From: an uncultured Paracoccaceae bacterium
GTDB taxonomy: Bacteria > Pseudomonadota > Alphaproteobacteria > Rhodobacterales > Rhodobacteraceae
Length of the DNA: 64,000 nt
Reading direction: 5' to 3'
NCBI GenBank assembly: GCA_947495295.1
Contig: CANLYJ010000001.1
Location: forward strand, 930,001 to 994,000
Positions 23,429 to 32,134 of this stretch are shown piece by piece (the stretch's first letter is position 1; every line of letters starts with the position of its first letter). The notes under the pieces were generated by a model, which was not told the origin of the DNA, made no database searches, and saw nothing but the letters and a program-made list of their open reading frames with translations. The translations under genes and the position numbers were made by a program.

Positions 23429-24396
23429 CCAGCGCGGACGAGATCGAAAATAGCGCGGCACCACTTATCGAACATCTGGCAGAATTGCGGACACGTCTGA
23501 TCTACTCGGTCTCCGCATTTCTGGTTGCGATGATATTGTGCTTTTCCTTCGGGGGTATGCTGCTGGATTTCCTGCTGGGTCCGATTGAACGCACGATGCG
23601 CAATCTGGGTAACCCCAACCCGGTGATGCAATACACGGCACCACAAGAGTATTTTTTTACGCTGATCCGCATTTCGGTGGTGGGTGGGCTCACACTTTCG
23701 TTCCCGGTGATTGCTTATCAGCTCTGGCGCTTTGTGGCGCCCGGCCTTTACCGCAATGAAAAACAGGCGTTTTTGCCGTTTATTATCGCATCACCTTTGC
23801 TGTTCCTGGCGGGCGCATCTTTTGCGCATTACGTAGTGGTGCCGCTGGCAATGGCCTTCTTTCTGGGCTTTGCCGATCTGCCATCCTTCGTCTCTGCCGT
23901 GATGGCGGATTTCGTGCCAGCGCCTGACGGTTCGGCATTGCTGCCCGGCGCGACGGGCGGCGATCTCAGCCTGCCAGCAGCAACCTCTTCTGGGGTAGAC
24001 ATCGTCTTCAATGGCAAGGTGAACGAAACGCTTGATATTACACTCAAGATGATCGTGGCCTTCGGTGTTTGCTTCCAACTTCCGGTGCTTCTGACACTGA
24101 TGGGTACAGCGGGGCTCGCCAGTTCGCGCGGGTTACGGGGGACCCGGAAATATGCGGTGGTTGGCATCCTCGTAGTGGCTGCATTGGTCACGCCACCGGA
24201 TGTGACAACGCAGCTGATCCTCTTTGTTGTGGTGTACGGCCTTTATGAGGTGTCGATTCATCTTGTTGCGGCGGTCGAGCGCAAGAAAGATCGCGCCGCG
24301 CGCAAGGACGGGGTGATTGGTGAGAATGAAAGCCTGTTCGATATCCAAGATGACCTCGATGACGATGTCACAAGCGAACAGGATAAGGCAACGTGA
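23425..24396 (+). CDS. tatC: Sec-independent translocase subunit TatC, with an enlarged periplasmic loop
   Basis: 323 residues against about 250-260 for E. coli TatC. Six membrane segments with family motifs [24 protein letters not shown] and [16 protein letters not shown]. The extra length comes from a Pro/Gly/Ser-rich insertion of about 40 residues around positions 155-195 ([15 protein letters not shown]...), between transmembrane segments, and a charged C-terminal tail of about 45 residues. It is the receptor for twin-arginine precursors. Overlaps tatB and, with a GTGA overlap, the downstream ATPase. Confidence 0.95.
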   Translation: MTSADEIENSAAPLIEHLAELRTRLIYSVSAFLVAMILCFSFGGMLLDFLLGPIERTMRNLGNPNPVMQYTAPQEYFFTLIRISVVGGLTLSFPVIAYQLWRFVAPGLYRNEKQAFLPFIIASPLLFLAGASFAHYVVVPLAMAFFLGFADLPSFVSAVMADFVPAPDGSALLPGATGGDLSLPAATSSGVDIVFNGKVNETLDITLKMIVAFGVCFQLPVLLTLMGTAGLASSRGLRGTRKYAVVGILVVAALVTPPDVTTQLILFVVVYGLYEVSIHLVAAVERKKDRAARKDGVIGENESLFDIQDDLDDDVTSEQDKAT

Positions 24397-25241
24397 GCAA
24401 GAAGACCTTGCGCCGGATCGCAGATGCTTTGGATCGGATGAGCCCGGCCCCTGCGCCCAAACCAGATTTCGCTAGCGCGACGGCCTTTGTCTGGCATCCT
24501 GACCCTGACCCTGACCGGCTTGTCGCCGTCAACGCGGTGAACCGGGTCAGCGTCGATTTGTTGGTGGGGGTGGACCGGGCACGAGATACGTTGCTTGCGA
24601 ACTCCACCCAATTTGCCAAAGGGTTGCCAGCCAATAATGCGCTGTTGTGGGGCGCGCGGGGTATGGGGAAATCCAGCCTGGTCAAGGCGGTCCATGGGGC
24701 ATTGACGCCTGATTACCCCGAACTCAAGATTGTTGAGGTTCAGCGCGAAGATCTCCACACTATTGGCCGCTGCCTGAACCTGTTGCGCGGGGCGCGGGAA
24801 CGGTTCATCCTGTTTTGTGACGATCTGTCATTTGGTCATGATGACGCGCATTACAAATCGCTCAAGGCCGTGCTGGATGGCGGGATCGAGGGGCGGCCCG
24901 AAAATGTAGTGCTTTATGCGACATCGAACCGGCGCCACCTTATGCCCCGTGATATGATCGAAAACGAACGCTCGTCCGCGATTTCCCCATCAGAGGCGGT
25001 TGAAGAAAAGGTGTCGCTATCTGACCGTTTTGGGCTGTGGCTTGGGTTTCATCCCTGTGATCAGGATGAATACCTGGCGATGATCCGTGGCTATTGCGAT
25101 GCTCATGGTGTCGAGATATCCGATCAGGATCTGCGTGCAGAAGCAATTGAATGGCAGGCAACGCGCGGTAGTCGCTCTGGTCGTGTGGCCTGGCAGTATT
25201 TCACGGACCTGGCTGGCAGGCGCGGCGTTGCCTTGTCGTAA
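24393..25241 (+). CDS. DUF815-family AAA ATPase
   Basis: 282 residues. Walker A is GARGMGKSSLV (~residue 87), Walker B-like FILFCDDLSF, and sensor region LYATSNRRHLMPRDM. The whole matches the DUF815 group of predicted ATP-binding proteins of unknown function. GTG start overlaps the tatC stop, so it is the last gene of the tat operon. A role in Tat substrate handling is only a neighbourhood guess. The TAA stop lies inside a perfect 28-bp palindrome. Confidence 0.88.
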   Translation: MSKKTLRRIADALDRMSPAPAPKPDFASATAFVWHPDPDPDRLVAVNAVNRVSVDLLVGVDRARDTLLANSTQFAKGLPANNALLWGARGMGKSSLVKAVHGALTPDYPELKIVEVQREDLHTIGRCLNLLRGARERFILFCDDLSFGHDDAHYKSLKAVLDGGIEGRPENVVLYATSNRRHLMPRDMIENERSSAISPSEAVEEKVSLSDRFGLWLGFHPCDQDEYLAMIRGYCDAHGVEISDQDLRAEAIEWQATRGSRSGRVAWQYFTDLAGRRGVALS

Positions 25242-25264
25242 GATGGGTTTAAACCCATCTTACG
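25237..25264. repeat. Perfect 28-bp palindrome containing a stop codon (copy 1)
   Basis: The left arm CGTAAGATGGGTTT is followed at once by its exact reverse complement. The TAA at 25239-25241 is the stop of the DUF815 gene. It lies between convergent genes. No T-run follows on either strand, so it is not a standard Rho-independent terminator. The inner 26 bp recur at 49771-49796. Confidence 0.95.
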
Positions 25265-25276
25265 TTGTGGCGTCTG

Positions 25277-26467
25277 TCAGGGCAGATAATTGGTCGGGTC
25301 AACGCTTTTCAGCCCTTGCCGCACTTCAAAATGCAGGAAGGCAGGATCGCCAGCCCGTACTTTACCGATTGTCTGTCCACGCGTGACATTGTCGCCCTTT
25401 GAGACAGCCAAATCGTCGATATTTGTATAAACTGTCAGCAACCCATCATTATGCTTGACCACAACAATCGCGACGCCACTGGTGTTGTTTGTGACTGCGG
25501 CAACGCTACCCGCATCCGCCGCCTTGACCGGTGTGCCCGCCGCCGCACCAATATCAATGCCCTCATTGCGTCCGGGTGCATAGGCGCGAATGATGCTGCC
25601 TTCGACCGGACGGTTGAAACGCGCGCTGGACGATGCAGGGGTGGGGGCCGGTGTACCAATGTCTGGCGCGTCTGGGATCGCGGTCGCTGGAAGCGGTGCC
25701 GAGGGTGTCTCATCCGGTAGCGGTGTTGTTGCACTGGGCGGAACAGGTGTTTGGGTTCCGGCACCCGGTGCCGTTACTTGTTGTGGCGCGGCTGCGACTG
25801 GGGTTGCCCCGGCTTGCGGGATCAAAAGATACTGCCCTTCACGCACTGTGAATTCTGAATCGAGCCCGTTCCATTCCGCAATGCTGCGCACCGGCACCTT
25901 GTAAAGCCGTGAGAGTGCAAAGACAGTTTCGCCGCGTGCGACCTGATGTCGTATCGGCTCCGCCCCGCCTTGGGCCGGTTGCGGGGCTACGGCGGGGGCC
26001 GCGGCTGGCGTGACAGGATCAAGCGGTGTGGTTGTGACCCCCCCATTCGCATCGGCACGGTCAAGCGCGGTTGTGGCCACGGCGGCCACATCCAAAGGCT
26101 GACCGGTTCCCGTAGAAGGCTCCGGGACGCGGCCCGGCAGGGCGATGATCTCGTCACGGCGCAGGATCACATCGGGTTCAATCCCGTTATACTCGGCAAG
26201 CTCATCAGCATCCAAACCAAGGCGGATCGCAATGCCCCGGATCGTGTCATCCCGCTGTGCAACAACGACCTGATAGTTTGGATAGGAAATCACGCCCCGA
26301 TCATCGGGTCGCGGCCGTCCGGGCAATTCCTGCACAGCGCGGCTGGTGTCAAAACCATTGACGTTATCGCGCAAATCAAAATCGAAAGGTTCGTTGCAGG
26401 CGCTTAGCGCCGCAAGGGCCGCACCTGTCATCATCGCACGTCGTGCTGTGGTCCACTCTTGGGACAT
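25277..26467 (-). CDS. nlpD: NlpD-like lipoprotein: two LysM domains and a degenerate LytM (M23) domain
   Basis: 396 residues. Signal peptide with lipobox LSAC. LysM 1 (~residues 65-110, VAQRDDTIRGIAIRLGL), LysM 2 (~172-216, VARGETVFALSRLYKVP), a long Pro/Ala/Thr linker, and a C-terminal M23 fold (~285-396). The metal ligands of active M23 peptidases are changed: NEGIDI instead of HxGxD context, YTNID where Y-x-H is usual, FLHFEV for HLHFEV. This suggests a non-catalytic activator of cell-wall amidases, as known for NlpD/EnvC. It follows surE and pcm in the classic order. The start has GAGGAG upstream. Confidence 0.88.
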   Translation of the reverse strand: MSQEWTTARRAMMTGAALAALSACNEPFDFDLRDNVNGFDTSRAVQELPGRPRPDDRGVISYPNYQVVVAQRDDTIRGIAIRLGLDADELAEYNGIEPDVILRRDEIIALPGRVPEPSTGTGQPLDVAAVATTALDRADANGGVTTTPLDPVTPAAAPAVAPQPAQGGAEPIRHQVARGETVFALSRLYKVPVRSIAEWNGLDSEFTVREGQYLLIPQAGATPVAAAPQQVTAPGAGTQTPVPPSATTPLPDETPSAPLPATAIPDAPDIGTPAPTPASSSARFNRPVEGSIIRAYAPGRNEGIDIGAAAGTPVKAADAGSVAAVTNNTSGVAIVVVKHNDGLLTVYTNIDDLAVSKGDNVTRGQTIGKVRAGDPAFLHFEVRQGLKSVDPTNYLP

Positions 26468-26529
26468 CCTACCGCTCCTCTTGCCAAGTCGCCCCTTATA
26501 TGCGGGGTCGTACCATATTTTGTGGTAGT

Positions 26530-27171
26530 TTACTCTTGTCCTAGCCCTTCTAGCAAGGGGACAAAGCGCACAGCACGCAATTCATCGTACTCATAGCCGG
26601 TTTCGGACCGTGTCACGCGGATCAGACTTTGCACCGCATCAGATTGGCCAACTGGCAATACCATGATGCCGCCAACCCGCAATTGGGCCAGCAGGGGGCC
26701 GGGCGGATCCTCTGCCGCAGCGGTCAACAAGATGCGATCAAACGGGGCCTGTTCGGCAAAGCCGTGGCTGCCATCAGCGGTAAATGTGGTAATATTGGTG
26801 ATGTCATGCGCCTCAAACACCGCTCGGGCGGCATGGACCAATCGGCGATACCGGTCGACGGTGTAAACGCGGCGGGCAAGCTTGCTAAGAATTGCGGCCT
26901 GATATCCAGACCCGGTGCCAATTTCGAGCACTTTGTCACGCGGTGATACTTGCAGGGCCTGGGTCATCAGCCCGACAACGGATGGCTGGCTGATCGTCTG
27001 GCCACAAGCGATCGGTAGCGGCATATCCTCATACGCCCGATCAGCGAATGTACCTTTGACATAGTCGGCGCGGTCGACCTTCTCCATCGCGGTCAACACG
27101 GCGGCGTCCGTCACCCCCTTGCTGCGGAGCGCGTAAAGAAACTGCATCTTGGTGGCCGCGTCGAATGTCAC
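26530..27171 (-). CDS. pcm: Protein-L-isoaspartate O-methyltransferase
   Basis: 213 residues. It methylates isoaspartyl residues in damaged proteins with S-adenosylmethionine, starting their repair. Signatures: [17 protein letters not shown] near residue 60, the SAM-binding [15 protein letters not shown], and [19 protein letters not shown]. The ATG overlaps the surE stop by 4 bp; nlpD follows 62 bp downstream. Confidence 0.95.
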   Translation of the reverse strand: MTFDAATKMQFLYALRSKGVTDAAVLTAMEKVDRADYVKGTFADRAYEDMPLPIACGQTISQPSVVGLMTQALQVSPRDKVLEIGTGSGYQAAILSKLARRVYTVDRYRRLVHAARAVFEAHDITNITTFTADGSHGFAEQAPFDRILLTAAAEDPPGPLLAQLRVGGIMVLPVGQSDAVQSLIRVTRSETGYEYDELRAVRFVPLLEGLGQE

Positions 27172-27953
27172 GTCAGGGCATCCTCAAGTGTGGTGACCAT
27201 GTCGTAATCGGTTAGATCAGCGCGCATTGGCGTGATCGAGATATAGCCGTCCAGATTAGCCGCCGCATCCGTGCCGGGTGCTGTTGGTTCATGTTGTGGG
27301 CCGCCCTTGACCCAAAGGAATTTGCGCCCGGTGGGTGAGGTCTGGGCCTCGGCCCTAAAGCGCGTATTCAGCCGGAACCCTTGAGTTGTCGCGGCCATGC
27401 CTTTGACGTCCTTGCCCGGAACCGGTGGGAAATTTACGTTATAAAACAGCTTGTAATCCGCATTATCCCACAGCGCGTCATTCAACAAAGCCTTTACCGT
27501 GGAGGCGCCATGATCTGTTGCTGCCTCAAACGGGTTGTCCAGATTGGCATTGCCAGGCCCGTAGAATTGCGACAATGCGATGGAGCGCACACCTTGTAAT
27601 GCGCCTTCGATGCAAGCGCCGATGGTCCCGGAATAAAGCGTATTCTCGGCGGCGTTATTGCCCCGGTTTACGCCCGACAAGATCAGATCGGGTGGTGTGT
27701 CTTGCAGCACATCGTAAAGCCCGGCGATCACACAATCAGCGGGGGACCCTTCGGCGGCAAACCGGCGTTCCTCTAGCTGGGCGATCATGGTCGGGCGGGT
27801 GTAGCTGATGCAATGCCCGACACCGGATTGTTCGAAAGCGGGGGCGACTGTCCAGACCTCACCATCCGGTCCGGCGACCTCTGTCGCGATATCGGTCAGA
27901 ACCTTCAGCCCGGGGGCGTTGATACCGTCGTCATTGGTGATGAGAATGCGCAT
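27168..27953 (-). CDS. surE: 5'/3'-nucleotidase SurE
   Basis: 261 residues, standard size. Acid phosphatase acting on nucleoside monophosphates. Metal site in the N-terminal [11 protein letters not shown] (DD pair), plus [18 protein letters not shown] and PTDxD-like [14 protein letters not shown] near the end. ATG 27953 has AAGGGG five bases upstream, but those bases lie in the 3' arm of a strong hairpin. First gene of surE-pcm-nlpD. Confidence 0.95.
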   Translation of the reverse strand: MRILITNDDGINAPGLKVLTDIATEVAGPDGEVWTVAPAFEQSGVGHCISYTRPTMIAQLEERRFAAEGSPADCVIAGLYDVLQDTPPDLILSGVNRGNNAAENTLYSGTIGACIEGALQGVRSIALSQFYGPGNANLDNPFEAATDHGASTVKALLNDALWDNADYKLFYNVNFPPVPGKDVKGMAATTQGFRLNTRFRAEAQTSPTGRKFLWVKGGPQHEPTAPGTDAAANLDGYISITPMRADLTDYDMVTTLEDALT

Positions 27954-27955
27954 AT

Positions 27956-27996
27956 CCGCCCCTTCGCTGTTATTTTGTTCCTAAGCGAGGGGGCGG
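27956..27996 (-). promoter_or_regulatory. Leader hairpin that covers the surE ribosome binding site
   Basis: On the minus strand CCGCCCCCTCGCT (27996-27984) pairs with AGCGAAGGGGCGG (27968-27956), 13 bp with one G-U type mismatch and a 15-nt A/T-rich loop. The 3' arm contains the AAGGGG Shine-Dalgarno of surE and ends two bases before the ATG. It could repress translation until opened. It could instead mark the end of the upstream membrane-protein transcript, although no T-run follows. Confidence 0.6.
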
Positions 27997-28007
27997 GGCG
28001 CGGCAAG

Positions 28008-28394
28008 TCAGGTTGCGTGTGCAGCGTGACGTTGCCGGGCACCATAGATCGTAAGCAACACTGTCGCTAAGAATATGACCCATTGCGGCATCGGCCAGAG
28101 CGAGCCGAGCATGGTTGTGCCGTAGACAATAAATAGGGCGGTCCAACCGATCTGCATGGCAGCAAGTGTGATAAGAAGCGGGCGTGACGGGTGACGGGCT
28201 AGCCAGAAATAGGCACCCGAAAAGACGATCAGGTTCACCGTGATCGCGTGCCACAGCACGGCGGACATCGCGGCCAGATGTGCGGTTGGCAGGACATCTT
28301 GGTAGATATCGTGATATTCCGGCCCGCCCGCAAAGAAGTGAATGCCGGTCGTCAGGACCATGATTGCCCCGGCCAGGGTCAGAGGGATGTTCAT
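28008..28394 (-). CDS. Small integral membrane protein, unknown function
   Basis: 128 residues with four predicted membrane helices (around 5-25, 40-60, 70-90, 95-117). A conserved-looking start, MNIPLTLAGAIMVLTTGIHF, includes HFFAGGPEYH and is followed by HLAAMSAVLWHAITVN, giving several His near the membrane. ATG 28394 has AAGGAG six bases upstream, so a longer start at 28418 is rejected. It is transcribed divergently from a TetR gene only 38 bp away, which probably regulates it. Confidence 0.7.
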   Translation of the reverse strand: MNIPLTLAGAIMVLTTGIHFFAGGPEYHDIYQDVLPTAHLAAMSAVLWHAITVNLIVFSGAYFWLARHPSRPLLITLAAMQIGWTALFIVYGTTMLGSLWPMPQWVIFLATVLLTIYGARQRHAAHAT

Positions 28395-28410
28395 CTGCGA
28401 CTCCTTTTCT

Positions 28411-28424
28411 ATACGCATCCGTAT
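28411..28424. promoter_or_regulatory. Operator-like inverted repeat between divergent tetR and membrane protein
   Basis: ATACG-CATC-CGTAT, a perfect 5-4-5 inverted repeat at the centre of the 38-bp divergent gap. A TetR dimer bound here would cover both translation start regions. Confidence 0.5.
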
Positions 28425-28432
28425 GGTTTATC

Positions 28433-28990
28433 ATGGCAGATAAAAAACAGCGCCTCGGGCGACAGGATTGGATAAATGCGGGATTTCGGGCGCTGACCCA
28501 AAAAGGGCCGGAAGGGTTGCGGGTGGAGCCCGTCGCACGTGAACTTAGGTCAACAAAGGGTTCATTTTATTGGCATTTTAAGGATTTATCGGCCTTACAA
28601 GACGCCATGCTCCATTATTGGGAAGATGCCGCGACCCATCGTATCATCGCCAGGTTGGAGAAACTGCCGCGCGGGCTGCCGCGGTTAGAGGCGTTGGTCC
28701 AAGCCGTCAATATGCCGCATGAGGCGCAAGGTGGTGCTGGTGCCGAAGCTGCTATTCGGGCCTGGGGTAACAGCTTTGCCCCGGCAGGCGATGCGGTGGG
28801 CCGTGTTGACGCAGCGCGCCTCGCCTTTCTGAAAGAGTGCATGGCAGATGTTGGCGTTGATGCGCCGGAACTGCCTGCCTTGTTCTATGCCGCCCATCTG
28901 GGGCTAGAGCAATTGTCGGTCAATACCGACATCGCACCGGTACAAATCCTGACCCGTTTGGTTGAGATGGTGAAGCAGACCATCAACTGA
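28433..28990 (+). CDS. TetR-family transcriptional regulator
   Basis: 185 residues. The N-terminal HTH (DWINAGFRALTQKGPEGLRV, then LRSTKGSFYWHFKD) is the TetR signature; the C-terminal helical ligand domain is not specific. The frame opens earlier at 28364, but the family N-terminus fits ATG 28433. No Shine-Dalgarno is visible and a TATGGT element lies 5-10 bp upstream, so the mRNA may be leaderless. Likely controls itself and the divergent membrane protein. Confidence 0.88.
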   Translation: MADKKQRLGRQDWINAGFRALTQKGPEGLRVEPVARELRSTKGSFYWHFKDLSALQDAMLHYWEDAATHRIIARLEKLPRGLPRLEALVQAVNMPHEAQGGAGAEAAIRAWGNSFAPAGDAVGRVDAARLAFLKECMADVGVDAPELPALFYAAHLGLEQLSVNTDIAPVQILTRLVEMVKQTIN

Positions 28991-29047
28991 GCCCGGCAAA
29001 GACTAGCTTTCAACAGTTAACAAATTTCTTTGACCCGCGTGCGGTGC

Positions 29048-29689
29048 TTATCCAAGGATGGCAGGCAACAGGCGGGCAGCTTCAACATCTGGCGCTGTCA
29101 ACGCGTCGCGGTCTTCGCCTGGGTGAAACCGGGCACGGGTGGCTGTGGGCATTGGCGCGGGTTCCAGAACATGGACCAGCGGCCCTGTTTTAACGGTTTC
29201 GGCCTGCCAACTGCGCGCCAGCGCGATTTGTGCCGCTTTGGTCGCCCCGTAAGCGCCAAAGAACGGTGACCCCCCGCGTGGATCGTCAAAGAAGACGGCG
29301 TGTCCGGTCTCCTGCAACAAGGGCGTGACATAGCGGATCAGGCGTGATGTGGCCTCGATATTGACGCTGATCGATTTGGTCAGGTCCTTGGGGCCGATAT
29401 GACCGGCTGGCGACAAGGGTGCGGCGTGGATCGCCGGGTGCAACCAAAGGTCCAGCTTGCCCCAGCGGTCATGGATGCCGCGGCAAAGCTGCTGCATCGC
29501 CTCATCAATTGTGATGTCCATCGGGGCCAGCGTGGCCTGACCACCGACGGCCTGGATGGCATCGTCAAGCTCTTCCAACGCCCCTACAGTGCGTCCGACG
29601 GCGATAATGTGATAGGTGGGGGCAAGCGCCTTGGCAAAAGCCGCGCCAAGGCCGCGCGACGCGCCGGTGATCAATGCAGTCTGTGTCAT
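29048..29689 (-). CDS. Short-chain dehydrogenase/reductase (SDR) family protein
   Basis: 213 residues. NAD(P)-binding TGASRGLGAAFAKAL at the N-terminus and the YxxxK pair as YGATK near residue 148. The Ser usually found ~13 residues before the Tyr is missing (VFFDDPRGG instead of an SS motif), so activity may be altered. Substrate unknown. It lies 38 bp downstream of a small minus-strand gene. Confidence 0.85.
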   Translation of the reverse strand: MTQTALITGASRGLGAAFAKALAPTYHIIAVGRTVGALEELDDAIQAVGGQATLAPMDITIDEAMQQLCRGIHDRWGKLDLWLHPAIHAAPLSPAGHIGPKDLTKSISVNIEATSRLIRYVTPLLQETGHAVFFDDPRGGSPFFGAYGATKAAQIALARSWQAETVKTGPLVHVLEPAPMPTATRARFHPGEDRDALTAPDVEAARLLPAILG

Positions 29690-29727
29690 GGGCGCGTCAT
29701 GTGCCGAACGGCGGGCGGCGTCAAGCC

Positions 29728-29988
29728 TTAGCTGCCTGCAAGCTGCACGGCTTTAGTCTGACCACCTCTTGTGGTCAGGATCACCTGATCTTCGCCGATA
29801 CCGGTAACGGTGACGCCAAAAACCTGCGCACCGATTTGGACCCGCGCGATCTGACCACGTGAGGAGCGTAGCAAGGCCGCTGGCCCATCATGCGCTTTCA
29901 TCACGCCAATGACCGTCAGGTCGTTCAGCGGCAGCGCGTCTGCGCGTGTTGCTTTGGCGGCCGCAAGGGCCGGTGTTTGTTCGGACAT
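29728..29988 (-). CDS. Small conserved-looking protein, PilP/GspC-like beta domain
   Basis: 86 residues without signal peptide or membrane helix. The second half (LTVIGVMKAHDGPAALLRSS, then GAQVFGVTVTGIGEDQVIL and a basic/aliphatic end) follows the strand pattern of the PilP/GspC homology region, but is too short for a firm family call. It belongs to the purF-arsC minus-strand run, 132 bp downstream of arsC. Confidence 0.5.
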   Translation of the reverse strand: MSEQTPALAAAKATRADALPLNDLTVIGVMKAHDGPAALLRSSRGQIARVQIGAQVFGVTVTGIGEDQVILTTRGGQTKAVQLAGS

Positions 29989-30120
29989 CCGGAAACTGCT
30001 TTGACTACTTTAGTGAAGCAGCCCCTTGCCAGAACGCCCCGTAAAACAACAGGACCGGGCGTCCTTGTGACGCAGGGTTTTTGTGTGGAACGTCGGGACA
30101 GGCGGGTCAAATCCCCGTGA

Positions 30121-30525
30121 TCAGGGCGCGCAGATCAACCCGCCGTCTTCCTTGTAGACCGCTTCGGTCAGCGGGTTTTCCAGAAGGGGCAATACGGCTT
30201 CTGACGGGCGGCACAAGGCCACGCCCTTTGGGGTGCAAACGATAGGCCGGTTCACAAGGATTGGATGTGCAACCATGGCATCCAGCAATGCGTCATCGCT
30301 GACGCTTGGATCAGTTAGACCCAATTCCTCTGCCGGTGACTTTGACACCCGCAAAACCGCGCGCGGGGTTAGAGCAGCAGCAGCAAAAAGTGCCTGAAGC
30401 TGCGGGCGGGTCCAGCCGGTTTTTAGGTATTCGATAACAACGGGTTCGGTGCCCGAGGCGCGGATCACAGTCAGCACATTGCGGGAGGTGCCGCAATCGG
30501 GGTTGTGGTGAATAACGGTGGTCAT
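30121..30525 (-). CDS. arsC: ArsC-family arsenate reductase (glutaredoxin-dependent type)
   Basis: 134 residues. Thioredoxin-like fold with the catalytic Cys in NPDCGTSRNVL and the RPIVCTPKGVALCRP segment of ArsC. EYLKTGWTRPQL is the typical third block. Reduces arsenate to arsenite with glutathione/glutaredoxin in characterised members. No arsenic-efflux or arsR gene adjoins; its ATG overlaps the purF stop by 4 bp, so it is expressed with purF. Confidence 0.88.
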   Translation of the reverse strand: MTTVIHHNPDCGTSRNVLTVIRASGTEPVVIEYLKTGWTRPQLQALFAAAALTPRAVLRVSKSPAEELGLTDPSVSDDALLDAMVAHPILVNRPIVCTPKGVALCRPSEAVLPLLENPLTEAVYKEDGGLICAP

Positions 30526-31994
30526 TCTGCCGCCGTCTTCGCCTCAAACCCCTGTTCGATCATATCGGACGGGGCCACCGGATATTCGCCCGAGAAACAG
30601 GCGTCGCAATAGGCCGGGGCTTTTCTGTCGCGCCCTTTTGCTTCGCCGACGGCGCGATACAGCCCGTCGAGCGAAATGAATTTCAGGCTATCAACGCCCA
30701 GATGGTCGCGCATCTCATCCTCTGACATCGTTGCAGCCAGCAGTTTTTCCCGCTGCGGCGTGTCGACGCCATAGAAGCACGGCCAAGCGGTAGGCGGTGA
30801 GGCGATGCGGAAATGCACCTCTGCCGCGCCGGCGTCGAGGATCATTTCCTTGATCTTGCGGCTGGTTGTGCCGCGCACCACGCTGTCATCCACAAGGATG
30901 ACCCGTTTGCCTTTGATCAGGGCGCGGTTGACGTTCAGTTTCAGCCGCACGCCCATATTGCGGATCTGTTCGGTCGGCTCAATGAAGGTGCGGCCCATAT
31001 ACTGGTTACGGATGATCCCCATCGCGTAAGGAATGCCGGATTCCAGCGCATAGCCGATGGCCGCAGGTGTCCCGCTATCTGGAACGGGGCAGACAAGGTC
31101 AGCCTCTACCGGGTTTTCCTTGGCTAGCTCCCGGCCAATATTTTCACGGGTCTCATAGACCGACCGCCCCCCTAGGATCGAGTCGGGGCGACTGAAATAG
31201 ACATGCTCAAAGATGCAGAACCGGGCCCGGTTAGGGCGGAAGGGGAAGTGGCTTTCGACGCCGTTTTCGGCGGTGATTACCACCATTTCGCCCGGTTCGA
31301 TTTCGCGGACAAACTCGGCCCCGATGATATCCAGTGCACAGCTTTCAGATGCCAGCGCCCAGCCATCACCGACCTTGCCCAGCACCAGCGGGCGGACGCC
31401 CAGCGGGTCACGGCAGCCCAGCAGTTTGGTGCGGGTCATGGCGACGATGGAAAATGCACCTTCGACCTTGCGCAGCGCCTCTTCCATCCGGTCGGGGATG
31501 TTGCGGCCCATGGAACGCGCCATCAGGTGGATGATGCATTCGCTGTCAGACGAGCTTTGGAAAATTGATCCGCGCTCAATCAATTCACGCCGCAGCGACA
31601 TCGCGTTGGTGATGTTGCCGTTATGCGCGATGGCGGCACCGCCCATGGCAAATTCGCCAAAGAACGGCTGCACATCGCGCATGGCCGTCTGGCCCTTTGA
31701 TCCGGCGGTCGAGTAGCGGACATGCCCGATCCCGATACTGCCGGGTAGGGTTTTCATCACGCTTTGATTGGTGAAGTTGTCGCGCACCAGCCCCATACGC
31801 CGCGCCTGATTAAAACCGGTTTCGTCGGCATGGGTCACGATGCCGCCCGCCTCTTGTCCGCGATGCTGTAGGGCGTGCAGGCCGAGGGCTACAAAATTCG
31901 ATGCATCGGTCACACCGACAACGCCAAAAACGCCACATTCCTCCCGCAGTTTATCATCGTCAAATGGATGGGCGGGGGGCATCTGGGTGGACAA
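30522..31994 (-). CDS. purF: Amidophosphoribosyltransferase
   Basis: 490 residues. First committed step of purine synthesis: PRPP plus glutamine to phosphoribosylamine. The N-terminal catalytic Cys follows the short propeptide (REECGVFGVVGV). Glutaminase motifs HRGQEAGG and AHNGNITNA follow, with PRPP loop VILVDDSVVRGTTSRK. TTG start at 31994 is supported by GGAG eight bases upstream; the next ATG (31982) has none. It forms the cvpA-purF neighbourhood common in proteobacteria. Confidence 0.97.
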   Translation of the reverse strand: MSTQMPPAHPFDDDKLREECGVFGVVGVTDASNFVALGLHALQHRGQEAGGIVTHADETGFNQARRMGLVRDNFTNQSVMKTLPGSIGIGHVRYSTAGSKGQTAMRDVQPFFGEFAMGGAAIAHNGNITNAMSLRRELIERGSIFQSSSDSECIIHLMARSMGRNIPDRMEEALRKVEGAFSIVAMTRTKLLGCRDPLGVRPLVLGKVGDGWALASESCALDIIGAEFVREIEPGEMVVITAENGVESHFPFRPNRARFCIFEHVYFSRPDSILGGRSVYETRENIGRELAKENPVEADLVCPVPDSGTPAAIGYALESGIPYAMGIIRNQYMGRTFIEPTEQIRNMGVRLKLNVNRALIKGKRVILVDDSVVRGTTSRKIKEMILDAGAAEVHFRIASPPTAWPCFYGVDTPQREKLLAATMSEDEMRDHLGVDSLKFISLDGLYRAVGEAKGRDRKAPAYCDACFSGEYPVAPSDMIEQGFEAKTAAE

Positions 31995-32134
31995 GAGGGC
32001 AGCTCCGAATCCGTTGGCACTGGTCTGCCCCGGTCTTAGCGGGTCAGGGACGCGCTGTCACGAAACGATCATGTTTCTTTGGGGGGAAAAGCGATTGGTG
32101 TGCCGGGAAGGGCGCGCCGGGTATGTCGGTAGTC

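Noticed and set aside
25237..25264. Palindrome read as a Rho-independent terminator
   Set aside because: No T-run on either strand, no loop in the perfect palindrome, and the second copy lies inside an operon.
30040..30120. Possible tRNA T-arm near 30103-30117
   Set aside because: The T-loop lacks the TTC pattern and no matching acceptor or anticodon stems were found.
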